Positions 23,256-32,286 are shown, counted from the stretch's first letter. The stretch: DNA of 45,912 nucleotides from Candidatus Thorarchaeota archaeon (GCA_018335335.1 JAGXKG010000012.1:1-45912); one strand, 5' to 3'. Made by a program: numbers and translations. The notes: a model not told the origin generated them from the letters alone.

Positions 23256-24476
23256 TTACTCAACGATTAGCTCCTCGACATCAAGTGGGTATTCAGTAAG
23301 TATGTCTATTCCCGCCTCTGTCACAACAAACGTATCGCTGTGCCGAAATCCTCCGACACCTTTTGCATATACTCCGGGCTCACATGAGAATATCATACCA
23401 GGTTCCATTTCCTCTTTCGAACCGATATCGAGAAACGGTCTTTCATGTCCTTCCAATCCGAGTCCATGACCTGTGTGATGTCGTGCTAATTCGAAGACTC
23501 CGTGTTCTTTCAGTGCTTTTCGGGCAGCCTTATCCACGTCTGCACACTTTACGCCGGGCCCGGCAGCAGAAAGCGCTGCAGACTGAGCAGCCGTAGCAGC
23601 GTCAAACAACTTCCTTTGGTTGGAATTGGGCTCTCCCATGAACATGGTACGTTCGAGTTCTGATTGGATTCCGTAGACATCAGAAGTGGCACCTGTTACG
23701 AGTGTATCTCCATCTGAGAAAGTCAGGCCTCGTGAGAGAGCGTGTGGGAAGTAAGAGTTCGCCCCTATCTGTCCTCGATAAAGAGCAGTAGCCGGAAACA
23801 TGCTGAAGCCTGTAGGATGATAGTCATCTCCGAGTGCATTTACCATGTCATCTGAAGCATCTGAGCTAGCTCTAATCGTCACGTCGATTTCATTCTTTCC
23901 TACTTCTGTGTACTCCTGAAGGTAATGATGTGCTCTGCTGGCCCATTTGGCTGATTCTCTCATGAGCTCAATTTCTGCTGGTTCTTTCACAACCCGCATA
24001 TCCATCACAATATCGGACAGAATCTCGAATTTGAGACCTGTTGCTTCCTCAAAACTGGGCCCTTCATATCCCCAATATCCTGAGAATCCTGGAGATTCAG
24101 ATGCAACGGTCTTAGGCTGTACCTTAAGCTCATCAATGAGGACTTCTGAGAAGACTTCCATTGGATGCGTGAGGTCCGGATACTCATAGTAGGAATACAC
24201 CTCATTGAGAAACGGTACTTGGTCTTCGATGTGATCTATCTCAAGTGAAGGAAGGAAGGCATATACCTCTCCATCATGGATAATGAGGGCAATCGGTCGT
24301 TCAGTGGGAATGAATGAAAAGCTGCTAAGATAGAATATGTTCTTGGCGTTGAGAACCACGAATGTTCGAAGGTCCTTCTCTTCAAGCTTGCTCTGAAGTG
24401 ACGTTATTCGCTCTTGATGTTCATCTGGTGTGATTCTTGTGCGGGTCAACTGAAGGTCCTCCAGCTCATTCGTCAT
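23256..24476 (-). CDS. M24-family (Xaa-Pro peptidase/creatinase-like) protein with altered metal site
   Basis: The 406-residue protein has the N-terminal creatinase-like domain (LEEKDLRTFVVLNAKNIFYL, FIPTERPIALII) and the C-terminal pita-bread fold. It keeps HHTGHGLGLEGHERPFL and FSCEPGVYAKGVGGF. Compared with aminopeptidase P and prolidase, the metal-binding Asp pair is replaced: DTLVTGATSDVYGIQSELERT stands where D.G....Y.sD.tRT is expected. The last Glu is replaced by Ser in GGFRHSDTFVV. This resembles metal-free creatinase-type members, which hydrolyse C-N bonds rather than X-Pro peptides. True peptidase activity is therefore doubtful. The ATG at 24476 faces the divergent gene at 24606. 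Confidence 0.8.
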   Translation of the reverse strand: MTNELEDLQLTRTRITPDEHQERITSLQSKLEEKDLRTFVVLNAKNIFYLSSFSFIPTERPIALIIHDGEVYAFLPSLEIDHIEDQVPFLNEVYSYYEYPDLTHPMEVFSEVLIDELKVQPKTVASESPGFSGYWGYEGPSFEEATGLKFEILSDIVMDMRVVKEPAEIELMRESAKWASRAHHYLQEYTEVGKNEIDVTIRASSDASDDMVNALGDDYHPTGFSMFPATALYRGQIGANSYFPHALSRGLTFSDGDTLVTGATSDVYGIQSELERTMFMGEPNSNQRKLFDAATAAQSAALSAAGPGVKCADVDKAARKALKEHGVFELARHHTGHGLGLEGHERPFLDIGSKEEMEPGMIFSCEPGVYAKGVGGFRHSDTFVVTEAGIDILTEYPLDVEELIVE

Positions 24477-24605
24477 CGAAGCAGCATAAAGCTACTGTGA
24501 CTACCATTTTGACTACTAGTTTCATGCTTCTAGTCACCATCGATAGGACTTCATTAGGAAGCTCTAAGAAGCTGTTATGGACTCGACGTTCCATACATCT
24601 GAAGG

Positions 24606-25613
24606 ATGATGACATTGAACGACATCTCTATTGAGAAACCTGTGAAAGCTGCAGTGAGTGAAATCCCCAATCTTTTACAATCGTTGCTTGTGGGGCTGCG
24701 AATTGGCGGATTTGATGAGATTGCAAGAGATGACAGAAAAGCACAGATAAAAGAACATCTTCAAGATGACTCGATACAGGCTTTTCAATCGCATTTTGAT
24801 GCCCTAGAAGGTGTCAGTTCTTCAACTTGGTTTGCTCTCTTGTATCAGATACCTGCGTATTTGGCTGAAGATATCGATTCGCTACAATCTATACTAAATG
24901 ATTTGCGGCATGCTCATCCATTGAAGATAATCCATGAGTTTCCCGAGAAAGAAGAAATGATTTCCAAGTATATGCCCAATGACGAATTCAAGCGGTATTG
25001 TGGTTTCGAAGGGTCTGTTCATGATCCATGGCCGGAGATTTTGGCCGAGTATCGAGACATAGCAGTGGAATTTTACGATGACTGGTTCAAAGAAGATTGG
25101 AACAAAGTTTCTGAGCTACTAGAGAAAGCAGGTAGTCGCATGACGCCCATGTTCAGAAACCATGACTGGATAGCCGCGTGGGAAGAAAAGACATCCATCG
25201 AGTTTCCATATCCATGGTTCATAGTTGAGCTGATCAATCCAACTACCACTCAAGGAACGTCATTACTTGCTGATAGGGATGGGTTCTACGCGCATGTAGA
25301 GCCGCTCATGGTTGTTACAATGGTGTCTCATGAAATTTGTACTCATCTGCTCTACAACACCACCGCAATCAATCATCCTGAAGTAGGACCCCTGATTGAG
25401 AAAAATCTAGAACGATATCTTCGGGCCAATGAACTGGTTTCTTGGTCTCTTAATGAAGAAGTCATGCAGGAAATGGGCTATGATTGGGTAATGAGCGATT
25501 CTTTCCAGTGGATGGGAGATGTCCGCGATGATGTTAGAAAACTTGTGGGGGATATGGAAGGCGTATCGGCATGGGAAATCATCAAAGAAGCCTATTCACT
25601 TATGCAAATGTGA
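24606..25613 (+). CDS. Uncharacterised protein with an HExxxH motif
   Basis: A 335-residue soluble protein, rich in helices and acidic residues, with no signal peptide or membrane segment. At residues 242-247 MVSHEICTHLLYN resembles the helix of zinc metallopeptidases but with one residue too many between the histidines (HExxxH). A later SLNEEVMQEMGYDW could supply an acidic ligand. The region before it, FPYPWFIVELINPTTTQGTSLLADRDGFY, looks like substrate-binding strands of such enzymes. I recognise no family. It may be a divergent metallopeptidase or a catalytically dead relative. Starts at ATG 24606 or 24609 are equivalent. Confidence 0.6.
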   Translation: MMTLNDISIEKPVKAAVSEIPNLLQSLLVGLRIGGFDEIARDDRKAQIKEHLQDDSIQAFQSHFDALEGVSSSTWFALLYQIPAYLAEDIDSLQSILNDLRHAHPLKIIHEFPEKEEMISKYMPNDEFKRYCGFEGSVHDPWPEILAEYRDIAVEFYDDWFKEDWNKVSELLEKAGSRMTPMFRNHDWIAAWEEKTSIEFPYPWFIVELINPTTTQGTSLLADRDGFYAHVEPLMVVTMVSHEICTHLLYNTTAINHPEVGPLIEKNLERYLRANELVSWSLNEEVMQEMGYDWVMSDSFQWMGDVRDDVRKLVGDMEGVSAWEIIKEAYSLMQM

Positions 25614-25658
25614 TTCTTGCAGCTCGCTATGTAGGTTGTTCACAGAAAGAATCCGGAC

Positions 25659-25683
25659 CAGCTGGTGAAAGAATCACCAGCTG
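25659..25683. terminator. Perfect 9-bp hairpin between convergent genes
   Basis: CAGCTGGTG (25659-25667) and CACCAGCTG (25675-25683) form a perfect stem with a 7-nt loop between two convergent stops. There is no long T-run on either side, so it may be a bidirectional mRNA 3'-end structure rather than a true terminator. Confidence 0.4.
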
Positions 25684-25715
25684 AATTGATGTGATGGAAT
25701 TTGATGGATTGTTCC

Positions 25716-26501
25716 TTAGGCGTAGAGACGCTGGTAGCCTGTCTTTCCGCCTTCTTCTTGTTGTTGACGCATACCTTCGACCTGTTCGGCCATCTCTCGC
25801 ATCTTCTGCTTTATCTGCTCAGCACTATCTTCGAGTTCGCTTGTGTCGATATCGATGTCATAGAGCTTGTCAACAACATTGAGTAGCTTGATAGCACCCT
25901 TTGGATCTGGAATAACACTCACGGCAGGGGTAAGGAAGGTGAAGCCAATCATCTTTCGTGTCAGTGTCTCTTTCAGTATTGAGCCTGCAATTCCTGTGAT
26001 CACACCCTTCTTGAGGATTTCGAGTTCTTCTACATCCTCGAAATCTGCCATCTTCTCCTCTTCCGTTGCATAGAGAACTTTTCTGTCAGAAGGAATTCCT
26101 CGCACTGGAATACCATCCAGAACAACTGTTTCTGTAGATCCGAGTTTCCTTGCCCAATCAAGCAAGCAGGATGTTACTTCGTATAATCCGGACTTGTCAA
26201 CTGGAAGCTCAGTGGTTGCAACGAGCAAATTCTTCTCTTTGCTTCCATAAATGCGGAACGGATGTCGTAGCCTACCTTCGAAGAAGACTGCTGCTGATGG
26301 AATATGCTTCGAACGGAGAAAAGCAATCTGCTCCATGTCAAATTGGTCAATGATAGTGTTCGCTGCGATTGATCCAACTAAACCTGCTGAAGGAAAACCA
26401 CAAATCAGTAATGGATTGTCCATCTCAATATCTTTCATCTGGACAATCTTTGCGTCAGGGGCTCCTAATTCCTCATAATCCTCACAATTATTCTCGGCCA
26501 T
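25716..26501 (-). CDS. PAC2-family proteasome assembly chaperone-like protein with HbYX-like tail
   Basis: The 261-residue protein matches the archaeal PAC2/PbaB family: NPLLICGFPSAGLVGSIAANTII, IPSAAVFFEGRLRHPFRIY, LDGIPVRGIPSDR and GVITGIAGSILKE. A helical region (SAEQIKQKMREMAEQVEGM) precedes the C-terminus. The last residues are YQRLYA, so the chain ends hydrophobic-Tyr-any, the HbYX pattern by which proteasomal activators dock on the 20S alpha ring. This supports a role in proteasome assembly or activation in the cytoplasm. GGAG lies 9 nt before the ATG. Confidence 0.85.
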   Translation of the reverse strand: MAENNCEDYEELGAPDAKIVQMKDIEMDNPLLICGFPSAGLVGSIAANTIIDQFDMEQIAFLRSKHIPSAAVFFEGRLRHPFRIYGSKEKNLLVATTELPVDKSGLYEVTSCLLDWARKLGSTETVVLDGIPVRGIPSDRKVLYATEEEKMADFEDVEELEILKKGVITGIAGSILKETLTRKMIGFTFLTPAVSVIPDPKGAIKLLNVVDKLYDIDIDTSELEDSAEQIKQKMREMAEQVEGMRQQQEEGGKTGYQRLYA

Positions 26502-26671
26502 AACTTCCTTCTCCTTCTTAACAATAGTTTGCCCTCAAATCCTTTTCAAGTTTGGCAAATGAGCGCCTTCTCAATAGACTTGCGTGAATCTTGGTTGAGA
26601 ACAAAACTGCCGCAAGAGTATTCTTATTTGGAAATAGGAAATCTTGCGTGTGAATCTCGGCTGGGCTTGCG

Positions 26672-27199
26672 ATGAGACGGAATGTTTTCCGAATCGCCAT
26701 TCTTCTTACCATCTTTGTTGTTTTAATGAGTGGTGGGCATTCTCAGACAACATCCCCAGTTCAGAGAGAGGAAGTACTCGATAATCGATATTCTCTTTTG
26801 AATCAGACCTCCTCCATTCTAAATCATCCAAGTGACATCGTTTACAGGCATGGAACAATCGGCCATGCAATCACATGGACGATTCATGACATCACGATGG
26901 AATTCTATAGGGTCTACAGAAACAACAAGCTGGTAGAATCTTCTGAATGGATTGGAAATCAAGTCAAAATAGACATAGATGGGCTCGATGTGGGTACATA
27001 CCATTATGCAATTATTGTATTCGACGAAAATGGCAAAGCTGCAGTAGATAGTGTTACGGTCACCGTTGGAGAATACCCTGCCTCCAAAGCCGCAAATGTT
27101 CGAATAATATACCTCGGTTTCAGGTGGGCGATAATCGTTGTAGCTGGAACAACAGTGGCTGCGAGTCTTCTTGCTGAATATATCGATAAAAGAAAATAG
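26672..27199 (+). CDS. Small secreted Ig-like surface protein with C-terminal anchor
   Basis: A 175-residue protein. A signal peptide (VFRIAILLTIFVVLMSGGHS) leads into a single Ig/FN3-like module (LNHPSDIVYRHGTIGHAITW, YRVYRNNKLVESSEW, IDIDGLDVGTYHYAIIVFDENGKAAVDSV). One transmembrane helix and EYIDKRK follow. The module and the tail are clearly related to the C-terminal part of the next gene (27323) and to the protein at 17568. It is probably displayed on the cell surface, facing outwards. Its binding partner is unknown. Confidence 0.7.
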   Translation: MRRNVFRIAILLTIFVVLMSGGHSQTTSPVQREEVLDNRYSLLNQTSSILNHPSDIVYRHGTIGHAITWTIHDITMEFYRVYRNNKLVESSEWIGNQVKIDIDGLDVGTYHYAIIVFDENGKAAVDSVTVTVGEYPASKAANVRIIYLGFRWAIIVVAGTTVAASLLAEYIDKRK

Positions 27200-27322
27200 C
27201 AGCGCCTTGCGTATTCTCATTCTCTTCAATCCTATTTAGGAAAAATCCGTAGGTGCAAAGAATCTATGCGGAAAGCTTTTCTGCTTTGTTGCATAGAATA
27301 GAGCATCTGGGTAGGAGTCTCA

Positions 27323-30300
27323 ATGAGAGAAGCTGTGTTGTCTATTCTTGTTTTCGCATTACTTCTGGTGTATTTCCCCACTACCACTCATATAAGAAAG
27401 CTAGGGAATAAGGTTGCAGCCCGAAACAGCCCAGGAACAACGATGCCCTACGAAAATCATGAACCAATTGTGATATCTTCAAACCACGATTTTGAGCGAC
27501 AGGGATGGCCGGGAAGCGGAACGCAAGAAGATCCATACATTATTGAGGGGTTCAACATAACGGCTTATTCAAACTCTGTTCTGATTAGTGACACAACAGC
27601 CTATTTTGAAATCAGAGAATGCCATCTTTCTACAAAGAGTCCTGAAACTTCCAAGTGTGTTTATTTTGAGGATGCCAAACACGGAAGATTACGGGACTGT
27701 AGAATTCAATCAGGATCGGTGTATCTGTCGCAGTCAACCAATATCACAATTGAAAACAATGTGGCAACAGAGACTTCAAGAGCCTTTGTTCTCTGGGATT
27801 CGGCTAATTGTACCATTCTAGATAATGCGGCCCATAGCTGCTCGGGTACCAGTTTCTTATTGTACAGCTCAGAAAACTGCATCTTATCAAATAATACCGC
27901 TTCTAATGGCTCTGCGTGTGGGTTCTATCTATTGGCTTCTCACGGATGCAGACTCCTCAATAATACGGCCGTGAATAATGCTGAATACAACATCTATTTG
28001 GATTCCAGGCGCTGCGAACTCCTCAATAACACACTTGTGGGTAAAGGTTTACAACTACGTGGAGATGTCACCGATGACTGGATTCATGTAATGGAGAACA
28101 ACACTGTAGACGGGATGCCAATAAAGTACCTCAAAACCATCAACGGTACCATCTTTGGAGGTCAAGAGTATGGCCAAATTATACTTGCCAACTGTACAAA
28201 TTGCAATCTTCACGATGCTGCATTCTCTGTGGATTCAGCTGCAATTCAAGCTGGATACAGCAAGAATTGTTTGTTCGAAAATATCACCATAAGCGATGCC
28301 AGGACTGCAGTTTATCTGAGTCATTGCCATGAATGCAATTTTACAAACAGCAGAATCACCAACTGCACGCTTGATGGTTTTTCAGTTAGTAATTCGAATT
28401 ATTGTCAATTTGCAAATAACAATATCAGTGGCAGCGGGTTTGGGTTCCATTCCGACCTTTCTGACAACTGCTCTTTGGTCAATAACACTTTCGTAGAGAA
28501 TGAAATTGCAATTTCTCTTGAATACGCTACAGGGACAACAATTGAGAATAATACTCTTTCCAGAAATGGCCAAGGATGTGTGGTTGATTATTCGCATTAC
28601 TGCGTTTTAATTGATAACACTGTTGACAATAATACAGATGGCGTGTTTCTCGATGATTCCTCCAATTGCCTTCTCATCAATAATACATTTTTGGCCAACG
28701 GTTTGCGAATTATTGGGACGGATGCGATTGAATGGAGGCATGATATGGCAGGAAATACTGTGAATGAAAAACCGCTTGGCTTTTTTCGGAATGTTAAAGG
28801 TGACACAATAAATGGTTCGGAATATGGTCAGATTATTCTCTGCAATTGTTCTGACATAAGAGTCGAAAATGGTATTTTCGAGAATCTGTCAACCGCAATT
28901 CATCTCGGATACTCCGAGAATTGCACATTGGCAAATGTAACAGGCAACGAGAATCATATGAATGGTATTCTACTTCAGTCCTGCAGAGATTGTACTGTTG
29001 CAAACAGCACCGCTAACGAAAATTCAGAAAATGGTTTTAGTATTATTTCGTGTGATGACTGTGAATTTGAGAATAACATTGTGAACGATAATTCTGAAGA
29101 TGCATTCGGCCTCTGGCGTTCCACCCAATGCAGCTTTACCAACAATACCCTTACGAACAATGGGATGTATATTCGCGGAGGACGCGATGATTGGTCTCAC
29201 GAGATTTCTGGAACAACGGTAGATGGAAAGCCACTTGGTTACTTCGACGAGCGCGTTCGAGCAACCATTGATGCAGATATGTATGGACAGATCATTCTCG
29301 CTTTTTGTAGTGATGTTACAGTGAAAGATGGGGCATTCACGAAGGGAAGTGGAACTCTAGAGCTAGGATTCTGTGCCTCCTGTATTGTAGAAAATATTAC
29401 GGTTTCCAATAGTGCCCACGAAGGCATTTTCGTCTATATATCTAGTGGCTGCGAACTCCGAAACAACACAGTATCCAAGAATGGTGATGCGGGTGTTTTG
29501 CTAGAAGGGTCCAACGATTGTACATTGTTACGTAATATGGCTTTGGATAATAGTAAGGAAGGGTTTGGTGTGGAGACCTGTGATATTCCTTTATTGAAAA
29601 GCAATTTAGCCATAGGGAATGAAATTGGTTTTTGGCTTGACTGGAGTCATGATGCTAGGCTGAGGAATAACACCGCAAGTACAAATTCCAAATCAGGCTT
29701 TCTCCTCTTTGACAGTAGAGAGTCCATCCTAAGCTTCAATACTGCTATAGAGAATTCAAGGAATGGGTTCACAGTTTTTGGCAAGAGTACCAATTTATTA
29801 CTGAACAGAGCAAGCAAAAATTCGGGAATGGGCTTCAGTATTGGGTCTTCATATAATCTCTTGACGAAGAACACAGCTGAGCATAATGGTGAATCAGGCA
29901 TTTTTCTTGGTAAGTATGCTGATGGTAACCTGCTGTATTGGAACAGACTTGGGTACAATAAAGTAACAGATGCTTTTGATCAGGGTGATTCAAATATCTG
30001 GAATGCTGATGTTAACGGCAATTTCTGGAGTGAATATGATGGTGAAGGTGTGTACGCTATACCAGGGACTGCTGGTAGTCTTGACAATAATCCGTTTGCG
30101 TATGATTACGAATTACCACTTATTGACCACCCGCCAGATATAGTCGTAACCTGCAATGGTCCCCAAGGCAATTATGTCATATGGAATCCGTGTGATTGGA
30201 ATCCGGATAGGTACGAAGTCTACAGGAACACATCTATTGTCGAATCGGGACCGTGGAATGGGTCAGCTATTAGGGCAAATATAGACGGGTTGTCTGATGG

Positions 30301-30535
30301 CATATACAACTATACCGTAGCGGTATACGATACCGAGGGCAACAAAGTAATGGACACCGTATATGTCTCAGTAATCAGCTTTAACCCAATATCCCCTCCA
30401 ACTACAGAAACAACCACCACTGAAATTGACGATTTCGGTCTCATTGGGCTCAGAATTATTATCGGATTTATTGCAGGAGGAGTAATAGTAGTCATAATAA
30501 TGGCTGAGTACCTGGAAAAGAGAAATAGGGTATGA
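27323..30535 (+). CDS. Giant NosD-like parallel beta-helix surface protein with Ig-like module and anchor
   Basis: A 1070-residue protein. After a signal peptide and WPGSGTQEDPYIIEGFNITA (the usual entry to NosD/PbH1 domains), residues 60-900 consist of about 22-24-residue beta-helix coils rich in NNT, SNNC and S..CxL motifs. Many conserved cysteines and N-x-S/T sites are present. A longer unit recurs three times, starting near residues 248, 467 and 621, with W.H.M..NTV...PLGYF..., then EYGQIIL.NCSD. Residues of about 935-1020 form the Ig-like module shared with 26672 and 17568. A TTTETTTTE spacer, one helix and EYLEKRNRV follow. Beta-helix proteins of this type often bind or cleave polysaccharides; here an adhesive or carbohydrate-binding surface role is inferred. 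Confidence 0.78.
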   Translation: MREAVLSILVFALLLVYFPTTTHIRKLGNKVAARNSPGTTMPYENHEPIVISSNHDFERQGWPGSGTQEDPYIIEGFNITAYSNSVLISDTTAYFEIRECHLSTKSPETSKCVYFEDAKHGRLRDCRIQSGSVYLSQSTNITIENNVATETSRAFVLWDSANCTILDNAAHSCSGTSFLLYSSENCILSNNTASNGSACGFYLLASHGCRLLNNTAVNNAEYNIYLDSRRCELLNNTLVGKGLQLRGDVTDDWIHVMENNTVDGMPIKYLKTINGTIFGGQEYGQIILANCTNCNLHDAAFSVDSAAIQAGYSKNCLFENITISDARTAVYLSHCHECNFTNSRITNCTLDGFSVSNSNYCQFANNNISGSGFGFHSDLSDNCSLVNNTFVENEIAISLEYATGTTIENNTLSRNGQGCVVDYSHYCVLIDNTVDNNTDGVFLDDSSNCLLINNTFLANGLRIIGTDAIEWRHDMAGNTVNEKPLGFFRNVKGDTINGSEYGQIILCNCSDIRVENGIFENLSTAIHLGYSENCTLANVTGNENHMNGILLQSCRDCTVANSTANENSENGFSIISCDDCEFENNIVNDNSEDAFGLWRSTQCSFTNNTLTNNGMYIRGGRDDWSHEISGTTVDGKPLGYFDERVRATIDADMYGQIILAFCSDVTVKDGAFTKGSGTLELGFCASCIVENITVSNSAHEGIFVYISSGCELRNNTVSKNGDAGVLLEGSNDCTLLRNMALDNSKEGFGVETCDIPLLKSNLAIGNEIGFWLDWSHDARLRNNTASTNSKSGFLLFDSRESILSFNTAIENSRNGFTVFGKSTNLLLNRASKNSGMGFSIGSSYNLLTKNTAEHNGESGIFLGKYADGNLLYWNRLGYNKVTDAFDQGDSNIWNADVNGNFWSEYDGEGVYAIPGTAGSLDNNPFAYDYELPLIDHPPDIVVTCNGPQGNYVIWNPCDWNPDRYEVYRNTSIVESGPWNGSAIRANIDGLSDGIYNYTVAVYDTEGNKVMDTVYVSVISFNPISPPTTETTTTEIDDFGLIGLRIIIGFIAGGVIVVIIMAEYLEKRNRV

Positions 30536-30551
30536 TGGTTGGAGCTTCATC

Positions 30552-30686
30552 TTGTTTAGGGCATTGAGCAGATTTCTTCCTTTGTTTGCGGTTGTTGCAA
30601 CAACAACAGTGGTATCTATTCTTGCCATTGAGTACTTCGAGAAGGGACAATATGGCGATTCAAGACTCGGGGGCCATCCAAGTTGA
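30552..30686 (+). pseudogene. Remnant or microprotein: anchor tail of a third surface-protein paralogue
   Basis: Right after the beta-helix gene a frame open from within its last codons encodes LFRALSRFLPLFAVVATTTV, then VSILAIEYFEKGQ and 12 more residues to a TGA. The hydrophobic helix followed by EYFEKGQ mirrors the C-terminal anchors ...AEYIDKRK and ...AEYLEKRN of the two preceding genes. Only a TTG (30552) could start it, without a Shine-Dalgarno. It is most likely the tail of a deleted tandem copy. Confidence 0.5.
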
Positions 30687-30857
30687 ATTTCTTATGCATG
30701 ATTTCGCATTGATATCTCCTTGCCTAATTTGTTGATTGGCAGAAAAGCAGTAGAGATAATACTAGGAGGGGCAATGCATATGATACAGCTGCATGTGCAA
30801 TTTATACCGGCTTGGTAGTGGACATGCATAGACTCCCTGCTAGATGGAGTGAATCAG

Positions 30858-32243
30858 ATGAATACTGAACAAACAACGAAAAAGGTGCCAACCGACCGAA
30901 AAGAACGGATAGGCTGGTATCTCTACGACCTAGCAAACACGAGCTTCACGGTACTGATAGTAACAGCTCTTTTCCCACTTTACTTCCGTCTTCTTGTCGG
31001 AAATGAAACGCTTGGAGACGCGATGTGGGGGTATGCTGGAAGCATCACAATGATTGTCATCGCTTTGAGCTCCCCTGTGCTTGGAGCGATTGCTGACTTC
31101 GGAGGATCAAAGAAGAAGTTCATGGCCGTTTATACAAGCATCTGCATCATATTCACGGTAATGATGATTTTTCTTCCGCCCATACTACCTAGGGAAGAAG
31201 GTCCATTCACTTTTCCACCTGTACTGGGACTGGAAATATGGGTCTGGGCTTGGTTGATATTCATAATTGCAAACATCGGCTTTCAGGGTGCCCTGCCATT
31301 CTACAATGCATGGTTGCCAGAAATATCAACCGAGGAAAATATTGGACGTATCGGTGGTTATGGGTTTGCTGCTGGCTATGTTGGTGCGATGGCTACAATC
31401 CTAATTGCCTTGGCAACGACTTTCGTCTACGGTCTTCCATACACCTATGCATTTGCTCTAAGCGCCCTGTTCTTCCTTGTTTTCTCCATACCTAGTTTCA
31501 TCATGCTAAAAGATCGGCCAGCAAAGAAGCTGCCTGGAGAAGAGGACATTGCCATCGCCAGAGTAGGTTTCAGAAGGGTGGCCAATACGATAAGACAGAT
31601 TCGGAACTATGAAGGACTTCCTCTGTTTCTGGTTGCGTACTTCCTGTTCAGTGATGCCATTACAACGGTCATCTACTACGCAGCTATATTCGGTGCCGCT
31701 GTTTATGCATTTGATACGACGATGACCCTAGTTTTCTTTGCAGTTACACAACTGGCAGCGATACCTGGTGCGTTCATCTTTGGTTCGATTGCTGATAGGA
31801 TAGGCACGAAAAAGACTCTCATCAGTACCCTATTCATCTGGGTAGCAGCCTTGCTGATAGCATACTTCTTCGTTGGATACGGCCAGATAGTATGGTGGAT
31901 TGTTGGTATGATTGCTGGCATCGGCATGGGTTCATCACAAAGCACAGCACGCAGTATGTACGGTCAATTCATTCCCGAGGAGAAAAAGACAGAGATGTAT
32001 GGCTTCTACGCACTCACCGGGAAATTCGCTGCCATACTGGGTCCATTCGTATATGGTTCAGTATTGCTTCTCGTGAATCCACAGCAGTTGCCGTCTGTTA
32101 CAGTAGAGGCACACATGGCTGCAATGCTGGTTATTCTTCTCTTCTTCGTTGTAGCAATACTCCTGTTGTTGAAGGTACGGCAGCCAGTGAAAGGCGAGGC
32201 AGAGGTTTATCTCGAGGATGATATTCCGTTTGCTGTAGAATAG
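30858..32243 (+). CDS. UMF1/Atg22-like MFS transporter
   Basis: The 461-residue product has about 12 transmembrane helices. The start RKERIGWYLYDLANTSFTVLI is the signature of the UMF1 subfamily of the major facilitator superfamily, related to the yeast vacuolar amino-acid exporter Atg22. The MFS loop GAIADFGGSKKKFMAVY and its half-repeat GSIADRIGTKKTLI are present, as is GIGMGSSQSTARSMYGQF. Family knowledge suggests export of amino acids or similar small molecules across the cytoplasmic membrane. The ATG at 30858 has GGAG 8 nt upstream and is preferred over the GTG at 30849. A terminator follows at 32255. Confidence 0.85.
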   Translation: MNTEQTTKKVPTDRKERIGWYLYDLANTSFTVLIVTALFPLYFRLLVGNETLGDAMWGYAGSITMIVIALSSPVLGAIADFGGSKKKFMAVYTSICIIFTVMMIFLPPILPREEGPFTFPPVLGLEIWVWAWLIFIIANIGFQGALPFYNAWLPEISTEENIGRIGGYGFAAGYVGAMATILIALATTFVYGLPYTYAFALSALFFLVFSIPSFIMLKDRPAKKLPGEEDIAIARVGFRRVANTIRQIRNYEGLPLFLVAYFLFSDAITTVIYYAAIFGAAVYAFDTTMTLVFFAVTQLAAIPGAFIFGSIADRIGTKKTLISTLFIWVAALLIAYFFVGYGQIVWWIVGMIAGIGMGSSQSTARSMYGQFIPEEKKTEMYGFYALTGKFAAILGPFVYGSVLLLVNPQQLPSVTVEAHMAAMLVILLFFVVAILLLLKVRQPVKGEAEVYLEDDIPFAVE

Positions 32244-32254
32244 ACGATACTATA

Positions 32255-32286
32255 GGAGGGACAAGCACCCCTCCACTTCTTTTTTC
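32255..32286 (+). terminator. Hairpin plus T-rich terminator of the UMF1 transporter gene
   Basis: GGAGGG (32255-32260) pairs with CCCTCC (32269-32274) across an 8-nt loop. ACTTCTTTTTTCTTT follows, 12 nt after the stop codon: a bacterial-style intrinsic terminator. Confidence 0.6.

Noticed and set aside
27253-27305. Imperfect inverted repeat around TCTATGC...GCATAGA upstream of the beta-helix gene.
   Set aside because: The loop is long, no T-run follows and no regulator can be named; it could be chance.
27600-29900. Repeated short DNA motifs (aataac, aactgc) that could suggest a CRISPR array or tandem DNA repeat.
   Set aside because: They are codons of the beta-helix coils in a continuous reading frame; no repeat-spacer pattern is present.
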